Shown here piece after piece: positions 9,522-18,597 of a DNA stretch of 64,000 nt. The notes under the pieces are model-generated. The model searched no databases. It was given only the letters and a program-made list of their open reading frames with translations, and was not told the DNA's origin. The position numbers were made by a program, and so were the translations under genes. Origin of the DNA: Gimesia sp. (lineage in GTDB: Bacteria; Planctomycetota; Planctomycetia; Planctomycetales; Planctomycetaceae); the NCBI GenBank assembly GCA_002706765.1, contig PAJV01000020.1, forward strand, positions 124,001 to 188,000. Direction: 5' to 3'. Within the stretch, counting starts at the first letter, position 1, and every line of letters begins with the position of its first letter.

Positions 9522-9559
9522 CAATTGAGGCTGAAAACTCTCATTGTCAGCCTCAATTG
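9522..9559 (-). terminator. 13-bp perfect hairpin downstream of efp
   Basis: CAATTGAGGCTGA at 9522-9534 is the exact reverse complement of 9547-9559, with a 12-base loop. It begins nine bases after the efp stop codon on the minus strand, so it is in the right place for a terminator or mRNA 3' stabiliser. There is no T run after it, so it is not a canonical intrinsic terminator. The 11-mer CTCATTGTCAG occurs twice across the loop and the gene end (9539-9549 and 9561-9571). Confidence 0.55.
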
Positions 9560-9567
9560 ACTCATTG

Positions 9568-10140
9568 TCAGTCGCGAATTCGCTCAATATAAGAACCAGT
9601 CGCTGTATCCACTTTGATTTTCTCACCCACGTTGATGAAGGCAGGGACATGGACGGTGGCACCGGTTTCAATGGTAGCCGGTTTGGTCACATTCGTGGCT
9701 GTATTACCTTTCGCAGCGGGTTCGGTATAAGTGACTTCCACCACGACCTGCTGGGGAGGATCCATGCCGATCAGCTGATCATTCCAGAACAGCAGGTTGC
9801 AGATGGCGCCATCCAGCAGATAATCTGCCGCATCTCCACATACCGATTCGTCAATGGTGTACTGTTCGTAGGTTTCGTTATCCATAAAGTGCAGACCGGT
9901 GGCATCTTTATACATGTACTGCCCGTCACCTTTACGGATATCGGCCTGTTCCAGACTTTCACCACCACTTTTATAGGTGCGATCCAGGATGGTGCCTTTC
10001 AGCAGATTCCGCAATTTTGTGCGGTACAGGGCCTGGCCTTTGCCCGGTTTGACAAAGTTAACTTCAATCATTTCGTAAGGATCACCATCGACGATCACTT
10101 TGACACCCTTGCGAAAATCGCCTGTACTGATTTGTGGCAT
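9568..10140 (-). CDS. efp: Translation elongation factor P
   Basis: A 190-residue protein of normal EF-P length with the KOW-like N-terminal domain and two OB-type domains. The loop KPGKGQALYRTKLRN puts Lys34 at the exact position that is beta-lysylated in E. coli. EF-P binds between the P and E sites and rescues ribosomes stalled at polyproline. The C-terminal domain ends with a GSYIERIRD-like sequence typical of the family. The modification enzyme gene epmB lies divergently 213 bases away, which fits the lysine-type rather than the rhamnose-type modification. Confidence 0.96.
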   Translation of the reverse strand: MPQISTGDFRKGVKVIVDGDPYEMIEVNFVKPGKGQALYRTKLRNLLKGTILDRTYKSGGESLEQADIRKGDGQYMYKDATGLHFMDNETYEQYTIDESVCGDAADYLLDGAICNLLFWNDQLIGMDPPQQVVVEVTYTEPAAKGNTATNVTKPATIETGATVHVPAFINVGEKIKVDTATGSYIERIRD

Positions 10141-10353
10141 CGCTTAATTTCTCTGACAATAAAAGTGTTGGGAAAAGGTCATTTGAGTTTTGTTTCCAAG
10201 GGCGAGAGAATAACATATCTTTGATCGGTTGCAAACGGAGAGCAGTCGAAATGTCAGTCAATTTTCACTGCCAGAATTTGTAGAATCGACTCCGGGCGAA
10301 CTGCTGATCTGCTTCGGAAACCTGAGACCACCTACTGGATTTCTAACTCTATC

Positions 10354-11361
10354 ATGCCAACATTGCTTTCTGAAACGACCTGGCAAAAATCCCTTGCCCA
10401 GGCGATCCGTGATCCGCAGGAACTGATTTCCAGACTGAATCTACCTGAAGAGCTGCTGGAACCTGCCCGGAAAAGTGCCCATTTGTTCCCCGTTATGGTT
10501 CCCATCAGTTATCTGAACCGGATTGAGCCCGCCAATCTGAACGACCCCCTCCTGAAACAGATCCTGCCAATTGATCTTGAAAACGCGTTTGTTCCTGGTT
10601 TTGAGGCAGATGCCGTCGGCGATTTAAACGTGCGGGCGACCCCGGGCATGCTGCAGAAATACCATGGTCGGGCATTATTAATGGTCAGCGGTGCCTGCGC
10701 AATCCACTGTCGCTATTGTTTCCGCAGACATTATCCCTACGGTGATGAACCCCGCACACTTCAGGAATGGGAACCGGTCTGGCAGACCCTGCAGGCAGAT
10801 TCGACGATTCAGGAAATTATTTTGAGCGGCGGAGATCCACTTCTGCTCACAGATCTTCGCTTCCATGATCTCTGTGAACGGATCGCTGCGATACCGCATG
10901 TAAAGCGACTCCGAATTCATAGCCGTCTGCCTGTGGTACTGCCTGATCGAATCCATGCTGGCCTGCTGGAAATGTTACAACGACTGTCAGAGCAGGGCAC
11001 AATGCCCTGGATGGTCATTCATGTAAATCATCCCAATGAGATAGCCGCTGATGTAGAACATGCGATCAGACAGCTGCTGCAGGCTGGCATTCCGGTTCTG
11101 AATCAGTCCGTATTACTCAAAGGGATCAACGATACCACTGAGACGCTGATCGCATTATCGGAAAAACTGGTCAACCTGGGCGTTTTACCCTATTACCTCC
11201 ATCAGCTGGATCGCGTTACTGGCACAGCACACTTTGAAGTCCCGGAAGCGCAGGGACGAAAACTGATTGAGGAACTCCGCACCCGACTCCCAGGCTATGC
11301 TGTGCCGCAGTATGTCCGGGAGATTCCCGGTGAACCCCACAAAACTTCACTGCTGGGTTAA
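10354..11361 (+). CDS. epmB: EF-P beta-lysylation protein EpmB (lysine 2,3-aminomutase family)
   Basis: A 335-residue radical SAM, PLP-dependent aminomutase. The cluster motif CAIHCRYC occupies residues 115-122 and is followed by FRRHYPY, as in the KamA/EpmB family. SGGDPLL and RIHSRLPVVLP are further family segments. It lacks the extra C-terminal region of catabolic lysine 2,3-aminomutases (over 400 residues), which favours EpmB. EpmB makes (R)-beta-lysine for transfer to Lys34 of EF-P by EpmA. The efp gene is its divergent neighbour; no epmA is in the window. No clear ribosome binding site precedes the ATG. Its last four bases overlap the murD stop. Confidence 0.93.
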   Translation: MPTLLSETTWQKSLAQAIRDPQELISRLNLPEELLEPARKSAHLFPVMVPISYLNRIEPANLNDPLLKQILPIDLENAFVPGFEADAVGDLNVRATPGMLQKYHGRALLMVSGACAIHCRYCFRRHYPYGDEPRTLQEWEPVWQTLQADSTIQEIILSGGDPLLLTDLRFHDLCERIAAIPHVKRLRIHSRLPVVLPDRIHAGLLEMLQRLSEQGTMPWMVIHVNHPNEIAADVEHAIRQLLQAGIPVLNQSVLLKGINDTTETLIALSEKLVNLGVLPYYLHQLDRVTGTAHFEVPEAQGRKLIEELRTRLPGYAVPQYVREIPGEPHKTSLLG

Positions 11362-12782
11362 TCGGCTTCATTACTCTCAGAAAGCTCCTGAAACAACGCC
11401 TTAAACCGCTCACCGCGTTCGACAAAGCTGGAAAACCAGTCATAGCTGGCACAACCTGGTGAGAGCAAGATCACATCTCCCGGTGCCGATTGCTGAAACG
11501 CCCAGTTAAACGCATCTTCAAAGGATGCCTGAGGCTGCGAAATCAATGCGTGATCCTGCTTGAGAACGGAATCCTGGTGTGCCTGCATCAGATCATACAT
11601 GAGCTTGCCGGTCTGCCCCATCAGCGCTGTGGCTTTAGTCTGGCACCGAAGTTGACTTATAAATCCCGAGAGATCGACCTGTTTATTGGAACCGCCCGCC
11701 AGCAGAATGACGGCACTCTGCGGAAAGGCTTCCAGCGCACAGATGGCTGATTCCGGGGTTGTCGCCAGCGAATCATTGTAGAACCATCGGTGCTGATATT
11801 CCCCCACATATTCCAGCCGATGGGGAAGTCCGTTGAAAGATTCGATCCCCTGAGTCAGATCCTGAGCCGCAATTCCCGCCGCCAGACATGCTGTCATCGC
11901 TGCAGCGGCATTGTACCGATTATGTATGCCGGGCACTTTCAGCCTGGGGAAGGGGACGGTTCTCTGATCTTTGATCTGAAAACACTCCTCATCAAAAAAC
12001 AGATCCGGTAACCGGTCGGCCTGGGTCCCGAAATACAGAACTCTGCCGGGTGTGCTCCAGAATTGTAATTCCGGATCATCCTGATTGAGTACCGCCACAT
12101 CCGTTTCGGTCTGCCAGCGCATGATTGCCTGCTTGGCTTGACGATAATGCGGAAGCGTCTCATGCCAGTCGAGATGATTGGGGCTGAAATTTGTGACAAC
12201 GGCAATCTGTGGACTGGCCTGGATGCGATTAAGTGCTTCCAGCTGAAAACTGCTTAACTCGAGTACGACCCAGTCTTCGGATTGAATTTTTTCCAGTTCG
12301 GGCAACAGGCTGATGCCAATATTCCCTCCCAGCCAGCAACGTCGACCAGCGGCTTTCAGGATGCTGTGAATCATGGCGGTCGTCGTCGATTTTCCATTGC
12401 TGCCTGTGACCCCGATGACTCGTCCCGGATTGAGTTGCCAGAACAGTTCTATCTCACTGGTCACAGGAATCTGCTGTTGTGCAGCGTACTGTAACAGGGC
12501 ATGTTCGGGGGGGATCGCCGGGTTGACGACCAGTAACTCGGTGACCGGTAATTCAGAGGACTGATCCCCGAGTTGAAACGTCACATCAGAGCATTTTTCC
12601 AGTTTTCGTAATGATTCCTGTAATGCCTCCGCCGGTTTGGCATCAATGACGGTGACCCGTGCCCCTTTCTCAGCTAGAAACCGGACGGTTGCCACGCCCC
12701 CACCAAATTTCCCGAGACCGAGCAGGGTGACATGCTTTCCGGCGAGGTCATTGTGCTGAATCGAATAGGACAGAATGTGCAT
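11358..12782 (-). CDS. murD: UDP-N-acetylmuramoyl-L-alanine--D-glutamate ligase
   Basis: A 474-residue Mur ligase. The N-terminal Rossmann-like domain starts with KHVTLLGLGKFGGGVA. The ATP-binding loop GVTGSNGKST sits at residues 124-133, and GGNIG follows about 25 residues later, with the family's conserved ELSSFQLE after it. The C-terminal domain contains LAGGSNKQVDLSGF, matching the MurD-type GG(x)DK region with Asn in place of the usual Asp. It adds D-glutamate to UDP-MurNAc-L-Ala in the cytoplasm for peptidoglycan synthesis. It is not in a mur/fts cluster here, being convergent with epmB and divergent from the symporter. Confidence 0.95.
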   Translation of the reverse strand: MHILSYSIQHNDLAGKHVTLLGLGKFGGGVATVRFLAEKGARVTVIDAKPAEALQESLRKLEKCSDVTFQLGDQSSELPVTELLVVNPAIPPEHALLQYAAQQQIPVTSEIELFWQLNPGRVIGVTGSNGKSTTTAMIHSILKAAGRRCWLGGNIGISLLPELEKIQSEDWVVLELSSFQLEALNRIQASPQIAVVTNFSPNHLDWHETLPHYRQAKQAIMRWQTETDVAVLNQDDPELQFWSTPGRVLYFGTQADRLPDLFFDEECFQIKDQRTVPFPRLKVPGIHNRYNAAAAMTACLAAGIAAQDLTQGIESFNGLPHRLEYVGEYQHRWFYNDSLATTPESAICALEAFPQSAVILLAGGSNKQVDLSGFISQLRCQTKATALMGQTGKLMYDLMQAHQDSVLKQDHALISQPQASFEDAFNWAFQQSAPGDVILLSPGCASYDWFSSFVERGERFKALFQELSESNEAD

Positions 12783-12939
12783 GGAACGTGTTTAATTTCT
12801 CTGATCTGGTTAAAAAGATGAGTCCTGTCCACACAGGAAACGGCACAGGCATCAATAGGTTTGCATATTTTGTGAATCCGCGGTAGTCTGATTTCGAAAC
12901 AATATTTATGAATCCCCTGTCCAAATTAAGGGTCAGCCC

Positions 12940-14907
12940 ATGCTGCTTGCCGCTGAAAAGAATACCTGGTTGGGATTGCACACAGCCGACTGGATCATAC
13001 TGGCTCTTTACTTTGTTGTCATTCTCGCCATTGGTCTCTGGTCTGTGACAAAGGTCAAAGATATGGCTGACTTCTTCATGGGGGGCCGCCGCTTCGGTAA
13101 GGTGTTCATGATGTTTTTTGCCTTTGGTTCGGGAACGAGCAGCGAACAGGCTATCAGCGTTGTCGCTGGTACCTGGCGGGCGGGTCTGGCAGGCATCTGG
13201 TGGCAGTTTCTCTGGTTGTGGGCCACGCCGTTTTACTGGATTGTCGCGCCACTGATGCGCCGTATGCGCGCCCTGACAACGGCCGACTTTTTTGAGACCC
13301 GTTTCAACGGGCCGACCGCCATTATGTATTCGTTTTACGGAATCGCAATTTCGATCACTTTTATTGCCGGCGGTTTATTTGGAACCGGAAAAATGGTTGA
13401 TGCATTGACGGGCAACGAGTTGGATCGGCTGTCCGTTGAAGCGAATATCATGGTACCGGCAGCAGAATGGGATACGACCGAAAAAACGTTTCACATCACG
13501 GAACGTCGACTGCAGGGTTATGAGTTTGCCATTCTGGCGGTCACCATCATGTTTGTCATTTACGGGATGGCGGGGGGACTGGGAGCTGCCATCATCACCG
13601 ACTTTATCCAGGGGATTTTGACGATCGTCTTTTCATTCCTGCTGCTGCCATTTGTTTTCTACGAAATTGGCGGGTTTGGCATGCTGCATCAGCAATCTGA
13701 TCTCAAGCAGGGCATGCTGGATCTGACTGTCAGCCCCGAACTGGCCGCGACGATGGGAGAACCGATCACTCCCTTCTATGTCTGTATGCTTTCCATTACA
13801 GCACTGGCCGGAATCGTAATTCAACCGCATATCATGGGGGTCTGTGGAGCAGGGAAGACCGAATATGAAGGCCGTTTCGGATTCACCGTCGGTAATTTCC
13901 TGAAACGATTCTGCACGGTCGCCTGGACGTTTACCGGTCTGGCATGCATTGTCTGGTATATGGGTGATAACAGTCCTTTAAAAACGTCACCTGACCCGGC
14001 TGACCAGGCGGTCTACCAGTCGCTCCTGCTGCGCGCCAGCCCGGAATATGATCAGCTCTCCGTAGAAAAAAAAGTGGAAGTAGATAAAACGGACCGCGAT
14101 TTCGCAGATAAGCTGTTTGGTATGGCGGCACATGATATTCTGCCACGGATTGCCCCTGGTTTAATCGGGCTGCTGCTGGCATCCCTGCTGGCAGCCGTCA
14201 TGAGTACCAGTGATGCCCAGATGATTATTTCCAGTGGTTTATTTACGGAAAACATCTATCGTAAATGCATCGCGAAAAATAAATCGCAACGGCATTACCT
14301 GTGGGTCGGACGTATCGCAGGGCTGGTGATTGTGATCCTGGCACTGATTCTGCAGACGACTTTTACAGACATTATCGATGCCTTGAAAACCATCGTGAAA
14401 ACTCCCGCCTGCATTGGAATCAGCCTCTGGTTTGGCATTGTCTGGCGACGCTGGAATGTTATTTCTGTCTGGGTCTCGACGATCACTGGAATTGTTGTCT
14501 GGTACATCGTCGCGTTTCACGCAGACACCTTATATAGTTCGGGGCTGCTGCCCGAGAGCATGTTCAAATCCGCAATTGAGATGAAAGACGTCTGGCAGAT
14601 GTTCTGCTTCATGAGCCTGGCCGTACTCAGCGGTATATTGGTGAGCTTCCTGACTCCTCGACAATCCCCGGAGAAGCTGGACCATTTCTACAGACTGATG
14701 CATACCCCGGTCAGACTGAATGAAGTCATCGATTCTCCCTGCACTCTGCCGGCAGAGCCGGAACCGATGGGGAGAAAGATGTTTCCCAACTCGAAGGACA
14801 TTGAAATCCCACGACCGACCTTTCAGGATCTGGCGGGATTTGCTCTGGCATGGTGTGGGGTTGCCGGGATTATCTTTCTGACCCAGTTTCTCGCGAAAGT
14901 GACATGA
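12940..14907 (+). CDS. Sodium:solute symporter (SSS family)
   Basis: A 655-residue polytopic membrane protein with about 13 hydrophobic segments. The start WIILALYFVVILAIGLWS followed by DFFMGGRRFG is the standard SSSF opening, with GSGTSSEQAISV in the position of the sodium-binding first helices. A hydrophilic insert of about 40 residues (near 165-205) lies between helices, and another soluble loop (about 340-395) precedes the DILPRIAPGLIGLLLASLLAA segment. The substrate (sugar, amino acid or other organic solute) cannot be told. AAGGG eight bases before the ATG at 12940 supports the start. Confidence 0.9.
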   Translation: MLLAAEKNTWLGLHTADWIILALYFVVILAIGLWSVTKVKDMADFFMGGRRFGKVFMMFFAFGSGTSSEQAISVVAGTWRAGLAGIWWQFLWLWATPFYWIVAPLMRRMRALTTADFFETRFNGPTAIMYSFYGIAISITFIAGGLFGTGKMVDALTGNELDRLSVEANIMVPAAEWDTTEKTFHITERRLQGYEFAILAVTIMFVIYGMAGGLGAAIITDFIQGILTIVFSFLLLPFVFYEIGGFGMLHQQSDLKQGMLDLTVSPELAATMGEPITPFYVCMLSITALAGIVIQPHIMGVCGAGKTEYEGRFGFTVGNFLKRFCTVAWTFTGLACIVWYMGDNSPLKTSPDPADQAVYQSLLLRASPEYDQLSVEKKVEVDKTDRDFADKLFGMAAHDILPRIAPGLIGLLLASLLAAVMSTSDAQMIISSGLFTENIYRKCIAKNKSQRHYLWVGRIAGLVIVILALILQTTFTDIIDALKTIVKTPACIGISLWFGIVWRRWNVISVWVSTITGIVVWYIVAFHADTLYSSGLLPESMFKSAIEMKDVWQMFCFMSLAVLSGILVSFLTPRQSPEKLDHFYRLMHTPVRLNEVIDSPCTLPAEPEPMGRKMFPNSKDIEIPRPTFQDLAGFALAWCGVAGIIFLTQFLAKVT

Positions 14908-14954
14908 ACCTCAAACCAATCCTGCTAAAGCAGCCTTATAGCGAGGCGTATAAA

Positions 14955-14986
14955 AACAGCCGGAAACGAAACTGTTCCCGGCTGTT
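14955..14986 (-). terminator. Intrinsic terminator for the Cys-rich secreted protein gene
   Basis: AACAGCCGG (14955-14963) pairs with CCGGCTGTT (14978-14986). Read on the minus strand, the stem is followed directly by a run of T residues, so it terminates the gene ending at 15018. It sits between the two convergent genes. Confidence 0.75.
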
Positions 14987-15017
14987 AAATATTGTGATGA
15001 AGCTACTACTCTTTATA

Positions 15018-15482
15018 TTAGCTGCGGTAAGTCACGGTGACTTTTCCACGGTGTGATTCAACGACCACGCTGTATTTCCCGTAATCAAAAATCTTACGTC
15101 GTCCATCTTTTCTGCAGCGAACGCATTCGCAGGCACAATCAGGGGCACAAATTTCCACAGCCACACATCCTGGTTCGCAACAGCTGTGTTTGGGTGCACA
15201 AGGATCGACAATCAATACAAGTTTCGGACTGGAACAGGGAGCAATGTTGCGAGGACGTTTGTATTTGACACAATCAAATACAGGAATCTCTTGTGAAGCA
15301 ACATGGTGTTCATAAGGTTGAGGCGCCAACTCATGCATCGGTTCTGGACCAACTGCCGGCGGTAATGCAGTTGTCTGGCTCATTAACAGACCCTGTCCCA
15401 GATTGAATTCAGGACCCCGAGCGTGAGCAGTTGAAACGGTCAAGGCAATCATGCCTAACGTACAACAAACAATCTTGTTCAT
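15018..15482 (-). CDS. Secreted cysteine-rich protein of unknown function
   Basis: A 154-residue protein with a Sec signal peptide (MNKIVCCTLGMIALTVSTAHA). The middle is Pro/Glu-rich. Residues ~100-130 contain a dense cysteine block (CCEPGC, CAPDCACECVRC), and the end, KYSVVVESHRGKVTVTYRS, looks like a small beta-hairpin. A strong AAGGAG ribosome binding site precedes the ATG. The cysteines could form disulfides or bind metal. No family was recognised. The Cys-rich style resembles the N-terminal part of the alpha/beta-hydrolase encoded at 57851. Confidence 0.75.
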   Translation of the reverse strand: MNKIVCCTLGMIALTVSTAHARGPEFNLGQGLLMSQTTALPPAVGPEPMHELAPQPYEHHVASQEIPVFDCVKYKRPRNIAPCSSPKLVLIVDPCAPKHSCCEPGCVAVEICAPDCACECVRCRKDGRRKIFDYGKYSVVVESHRGKVTVTYRS

Positions 15483-16135
15483 CTCTGAATACTCCTTTTG
15501 CTGCCCTGGTGAACTCCATTAAGGCAGCTGATTGATAAAAATCAATATTGTTTCCCCCGACAACGTGCTTGTTGGCATTCTCCAGAATGGACTTGATCAA
15601 GCAGATGAATAGTCAGTTCGTTTTCGCGGTTGTCCACCACTCAAAGTATACTCTACTGTCAATCCGAGTCGCACATTAATCAGCAAAGCAGATGAAAAAC
15701 CGGTATCAGTTACGTACCTGATAAGGGTCAGAGATAATAAGTGGAGTTTGAGTTGACAAGGGATGGCCGTCAACTTTTTGCGTATTCCGCCAAACAGGCC
15801 TGCTTTTACTGATCGGAATAAATTAACAGGCAAACAGGTTCTATTTTATATAGATACATGCACTATTGCCGTTCATGATTGCTTTAGACACATGGGAAAT
15901 TTGATTCAGGATCTGAGCGGGATCGAAGCTGTGTGTTATATTCCGGCAGCGTCACCAGTTGCATTGGAAGCGAGTATCGTCGTTTGAAAGACACTCTGGT
16001 GAAATGAGATCCTCTCCCGCATCATGTACAAATCGGAAGGGGAATTTTACAATCCGTTAGAGATGCAGTTGCAAGCCGTGCCCGGATAACACATAATCTA
16101 ATTGGTTTAATTTCAAGGACTTGAGGGAGACATCC
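15483..16135. other. Intergenic region, ~650 bases, no gene supported
   Basis: This is the divergent promoter region between the Cys-rich protein and the heme c lipoprotein. A 74-codon open frame on the plus strand (15763-15987) has its AAGGG directly touching the ATG and no recognisable product, so it is not called. No RNA gene or long repeat was seen. Confidence 0.45.
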
Positions 16136-17248
16136 ATGAACAGGCCGGCCTTCCGGTGGGACGGGAAACCGTTCTATTTTCTATTTGTGTTAATTTGCAG
16201 TACGCTGGGATCTGGCATCTTAACAGGATGTGGTGGAAGTGAACCCGCTCCCGTCACATCACAGCCAGCTCCCCAACCGACAACTCCTGCTCCCGTTACG
16301 CCCCCTCCGCAAGTCGCGCAAAACACACAGTCTACACCTGTGAAAGAACCAGCGAAGCAGGAAGACGGTCGTAAAATGATTGATGGAATCCCTTACGATG
16401 TCTGGTTTGATAATCCTCTTGCGGTCGCTGGAAATCAGCAGGCAGTCTCTCCCGTGGCGCTGCCTGGTAATACAGTCGCAGCAACTCCGACCAGTACGCC
16501 GTCGGCAACAGAAATGAAAACGGCTGATTCACAGCCTGCTTCTGCTGCGGGCGGAGTCGACTGGAAGACGATTATCCCGATGCCTGTTCTGGATTCACTG
16601 GTGAAAGATATCCGGAATCGACTGACGAAAAATATGCAGTCGGTCGGAACCTATAATACGAGTTACCTGGAATTACCCACATTTACTTCAACGCTGGCAG
16701 CGCTGGCCGGTATCGCGACAGAACATCCGGATGACATAGGCTGGAAAAAAAATGCCAAGTACTTACGTGATCTCGCAGCAGGTATCTCTTCGAAGCAGTT
16801 AATGCGTGGCGCCAAGTCATATCGTGAAATCCAAGTGCCTTATGAGCAGATGATCGTAATCATGAATGGCAGTCTCCCCGCCGGTGTTCCCGATTCGGAA
16901 GATAAGAAGCCACTCAGCGATGTGGCCTCCATGGGAGATCTGATGAAGCGGATCGACATTGCTTCGAAATGGTTAAAATCCAATGTGGGCAATGCAGACG
17001 CTTTGAAATCGGAAAAAGAAAAAGTCATTGAAGAAGCACATTTACTGGCAGCCGTCGCTAAAGTCATCACCACTGAAGGTTATGGATATGTCGATGACAA
17101 AGGCTTCCTCGGCCACGCGAATCCCATGATGGAAGCCAGCCTGCAAATGGTGGAAGCAGCGAAAGCCGACAACTTCCCTGAATTCGATAAAGGTTTAACC
17201 CGGGTTTATAAGGCCTGCACTGAATGTCACAGCGAGTATAAAGAATAG
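16136..17248 (+). CDS. Lipoprotein with a C-terminal heme c motif
   Basis: The ATG at 16136 is preceded by GGGAGA with good spacing; the longer frame begins at a TTG and is rejected. The 370-residue product has an N-terminal signal ending in GILTGCGG (lipobox), then a ~60-residue Pro/Thr/Gln-rich linker, then a helical domain. The single CxxCH motif, ACTECHSEYKE, lies at the extreme C-terminus. That placement is typical of cytochrome c-prime-like four-helix proteins. It is probably anchored to a membrane and faces the periplasm; partner unknown. A trypsin-like protease gene follows 71 bases later in the same direction. Confidence 0.8.
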   Translation: MNRPAFRWDGKPFYFLFVLICSTLGSGILTGCGGSEPAPVTSQPAPQPTTPAPVTPPPQVAQNTQSTPVKEPAKQEDGRKMIDGIPYDVWFDNPLAVAGNQQAVSPVALPGNTVAATPTSTPSATEMKTADSQPASAAGGVDWKTIIPMPVLDSLVKDIRNRLTKNMQSVGTYNTSYLELPTFTSTLAALAGIATEHPDDIGWKKNAKYLRDLAAGISSKQLMRGAKSYREIQVPYEQMIVIMNGSLPAGVPDSEDKKPLSDVASMGDLMKRIDIASKWLKSNVGNADALKSEKEKVIEEAHLLAAVAKVITTEGYGYVDDKGFLGHANPMMEASLQMVEAAKADNFPEFDKGLTRVYKACTECHSEYKE

Positions 17249-17319
17249 CATCACATGCATGACAGCTTTTGTGATACATCAAACTTCAGCACACCACAGT
17301 GAGAGAGGATATCGACGGA

Positions 17320-18279
17320 ATGATTCGCAAGATTGGCCACCTCGGACTATTGCTTTGTTTTTCATTCACAGCCCCCGGATTAATCAGTACTGCAGATGCT
17401 GACTGGATCGAACTGGTCAGTGGTCACAAAATTGAAGGCGATGTCCTCAAGCAGAGCAACGACCACCTTCTAGTCGATATCGGCATTGAGGTGTTAAGAA
17501 TCCCACTGGAACAGATTCGTTCGCGCAGCAAGTCAGAAAAAACGGCCGATGGCAAGATCCCGATTTCCAAAAGCAAAGATAAAATCTATTCGGTCGCTGA
17601 ACTGCCCGTCAAAAGCATCAAAGAACTGGCCCGGCTTTATGGTGAAGCAGTGACACTCGTTCAAACCCCCAGTGGTTTGGGATCCGGCTTCATTATCAAT
17701 GACCGGGGATATTGCGTCACCAATTATCACGTAGTTGAGAAAGAAACCAGGATTGCTGTCACCATTTTTCACCGGACAGCCACTGGTGAATTTCAGCGGC
17801 GTCAGATTAAAGATGTCGAAATCATTGCCTTAAATCCTTTTTTCGACCTGGCGCTTCTCAGAATTCCCTTACAGAAAGATTTCGCGTTCCGAACCGTCTA
17901 TCTCGCTGAAAACGATCAACAGCGAGAAGGAGAAGAAGTCTTTGCCATTGGTAATCCGCTGGGGTTGGAACGTTCCGTTTCGCGGGGAATCGTCAGCACG
18001 CGCAACCGTAACATGCAGGGAATCGTCTATATCCAGACGACGACTCAAATCAATCCCGGCAACAGTGGTGGTCCCCTGTTTAATTCGCGGGGTGAAGTCA
18101 TCGGGGTTACAAATATGAAACTGATTCTGGGGGAAGGGCTCGGGTTTGCCATCCCGATCACGTACGTCAAACATTTTCTTGATAACCGGGATGCATTTGC
18201 TTTTGACAAAACCAGTCCCAATACAGGCTATCGCTATTTTGATGCGCCCCGCAGAAAAACTCCGGAATCTGAGAAGTAA
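17320..18279 (+). CDS. Exported trypsin-like serine protease without PDZ domain
   Basis: The start chosen is the ATG at 17320 (319 residues), with GAGAGAGG upstream; a GTG at 17299 is in frame but less likely. A signal peptide covers about residues 1-27, followed by a ~75-residue segment that opens with ADWIELVSGHKIEGDVL, a small beta-fold often seen in planctomycete proteases. The catalytic triad is His137 (TNYHVV), Asp176 (FDLALL) and Ser249 (NPGNSGGPL), as in the S1C/DegP family. There is no PDZ domain after the protease core, so it would lack the usual substrate-sensing module. It may act with the heme c lipoprotein upstream. Confidence 0.88.
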   Translation: MIRKIGHLGLLLCFSFTAPGLISTADADWIELVSGHKIEGDVLKQSNDHLLVDIGIEVLRIPLEQIRSRSKSEKTADGKIPISKSKDKIYSVAELPVKSIKELARLYGEAVTLVQTPSGLGSGFIINDRGYCVTNYHVVEKETRIAVTIFHRTATGEFQRRQIKDVEIIALNPFFDLALLRIPLQKDFAFRTVYLAENDQQREGEEVFAIGNPLGLERSVSRGIVSTRNRNMQGIVYIQTTTQINPGNSGGPLFNSRGEVIGVTNMKLILGEGLGFAIPITYVKHFLDNRDAFAFDKTSPNTGYRYFDAPRRKTPESEK

Positions 18280-18597
18280 ATAAAAAACTTGCAACCCGCG
18301 ACACGGTTTCATGGTACTCCCCGCAGAGTAATTCTCGAAATCGTTTTTTGTCCCAGATCAGGATGAGACGCAGGTTGGGGTTGCCAGAAAAACAAGAATT
18401 GCTACAAATTAACAGTATGATTTTCGTCACGTTTGAAAGTATTAGACAGGGCCAAAAATCGGATCTAGACAGTGTCCCGTTTTACTATAGTGTCTTCAGG
18501 GCCAGCTGGTCCGAGTGTAACAGGTTGAGAGATGCTATGGTAAATGTGATGCGCTCTAGCGTGAGATTCCCTTAATATCCCCTCTGGAAGAGAAAGA
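18280..18597. other. Intergenic region holding repeat copy A
   Basis: About 318 bases between two plus-strand genes. Its second half contains a copy of the ~95-bp palindromic repeat described separately (18464-18558), ending about 40 bases before the next start codon. The short open frame at 18348-18575 runs through this repeat and is not called. Confidence 0.5.
18464..18558 (-). repeat. Dispersed ~95-bp imperfect palindromic repeat, copy A
   Basis: Read on the minus strand this begins CTAGAGCGCATCACATTTA and ends with AGTAAAACGGGACACTGTCTAG. Two further copies lie at 40862-40956 and 41088-41182. The two ends are imperfect inverted repeats (AGCGCATCACATTTACCATAG against ACAGTGTCCCGTTTTACTAT). 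The element is bounded by CTAG on both sides, which could be a target duplication. It lies in the promoter region of the secreted protein gene at 18598. Confidence 0.75.

Noticed and set aside
9544-10224. 226-residue plus-strand open frame
   Set aside because: It is antisense to efp, which is unmistakable.
15763-15987. 74-codon plus-strand open frame
   Set aside because: AAGGG touches the ATG with no spacer, and the product shows no signal, motif or compositional support.
18348-18575. 75-codon plus-strand open frame
   Set aside because: It runs through the palindromic repeat and has no ribosome binding site.
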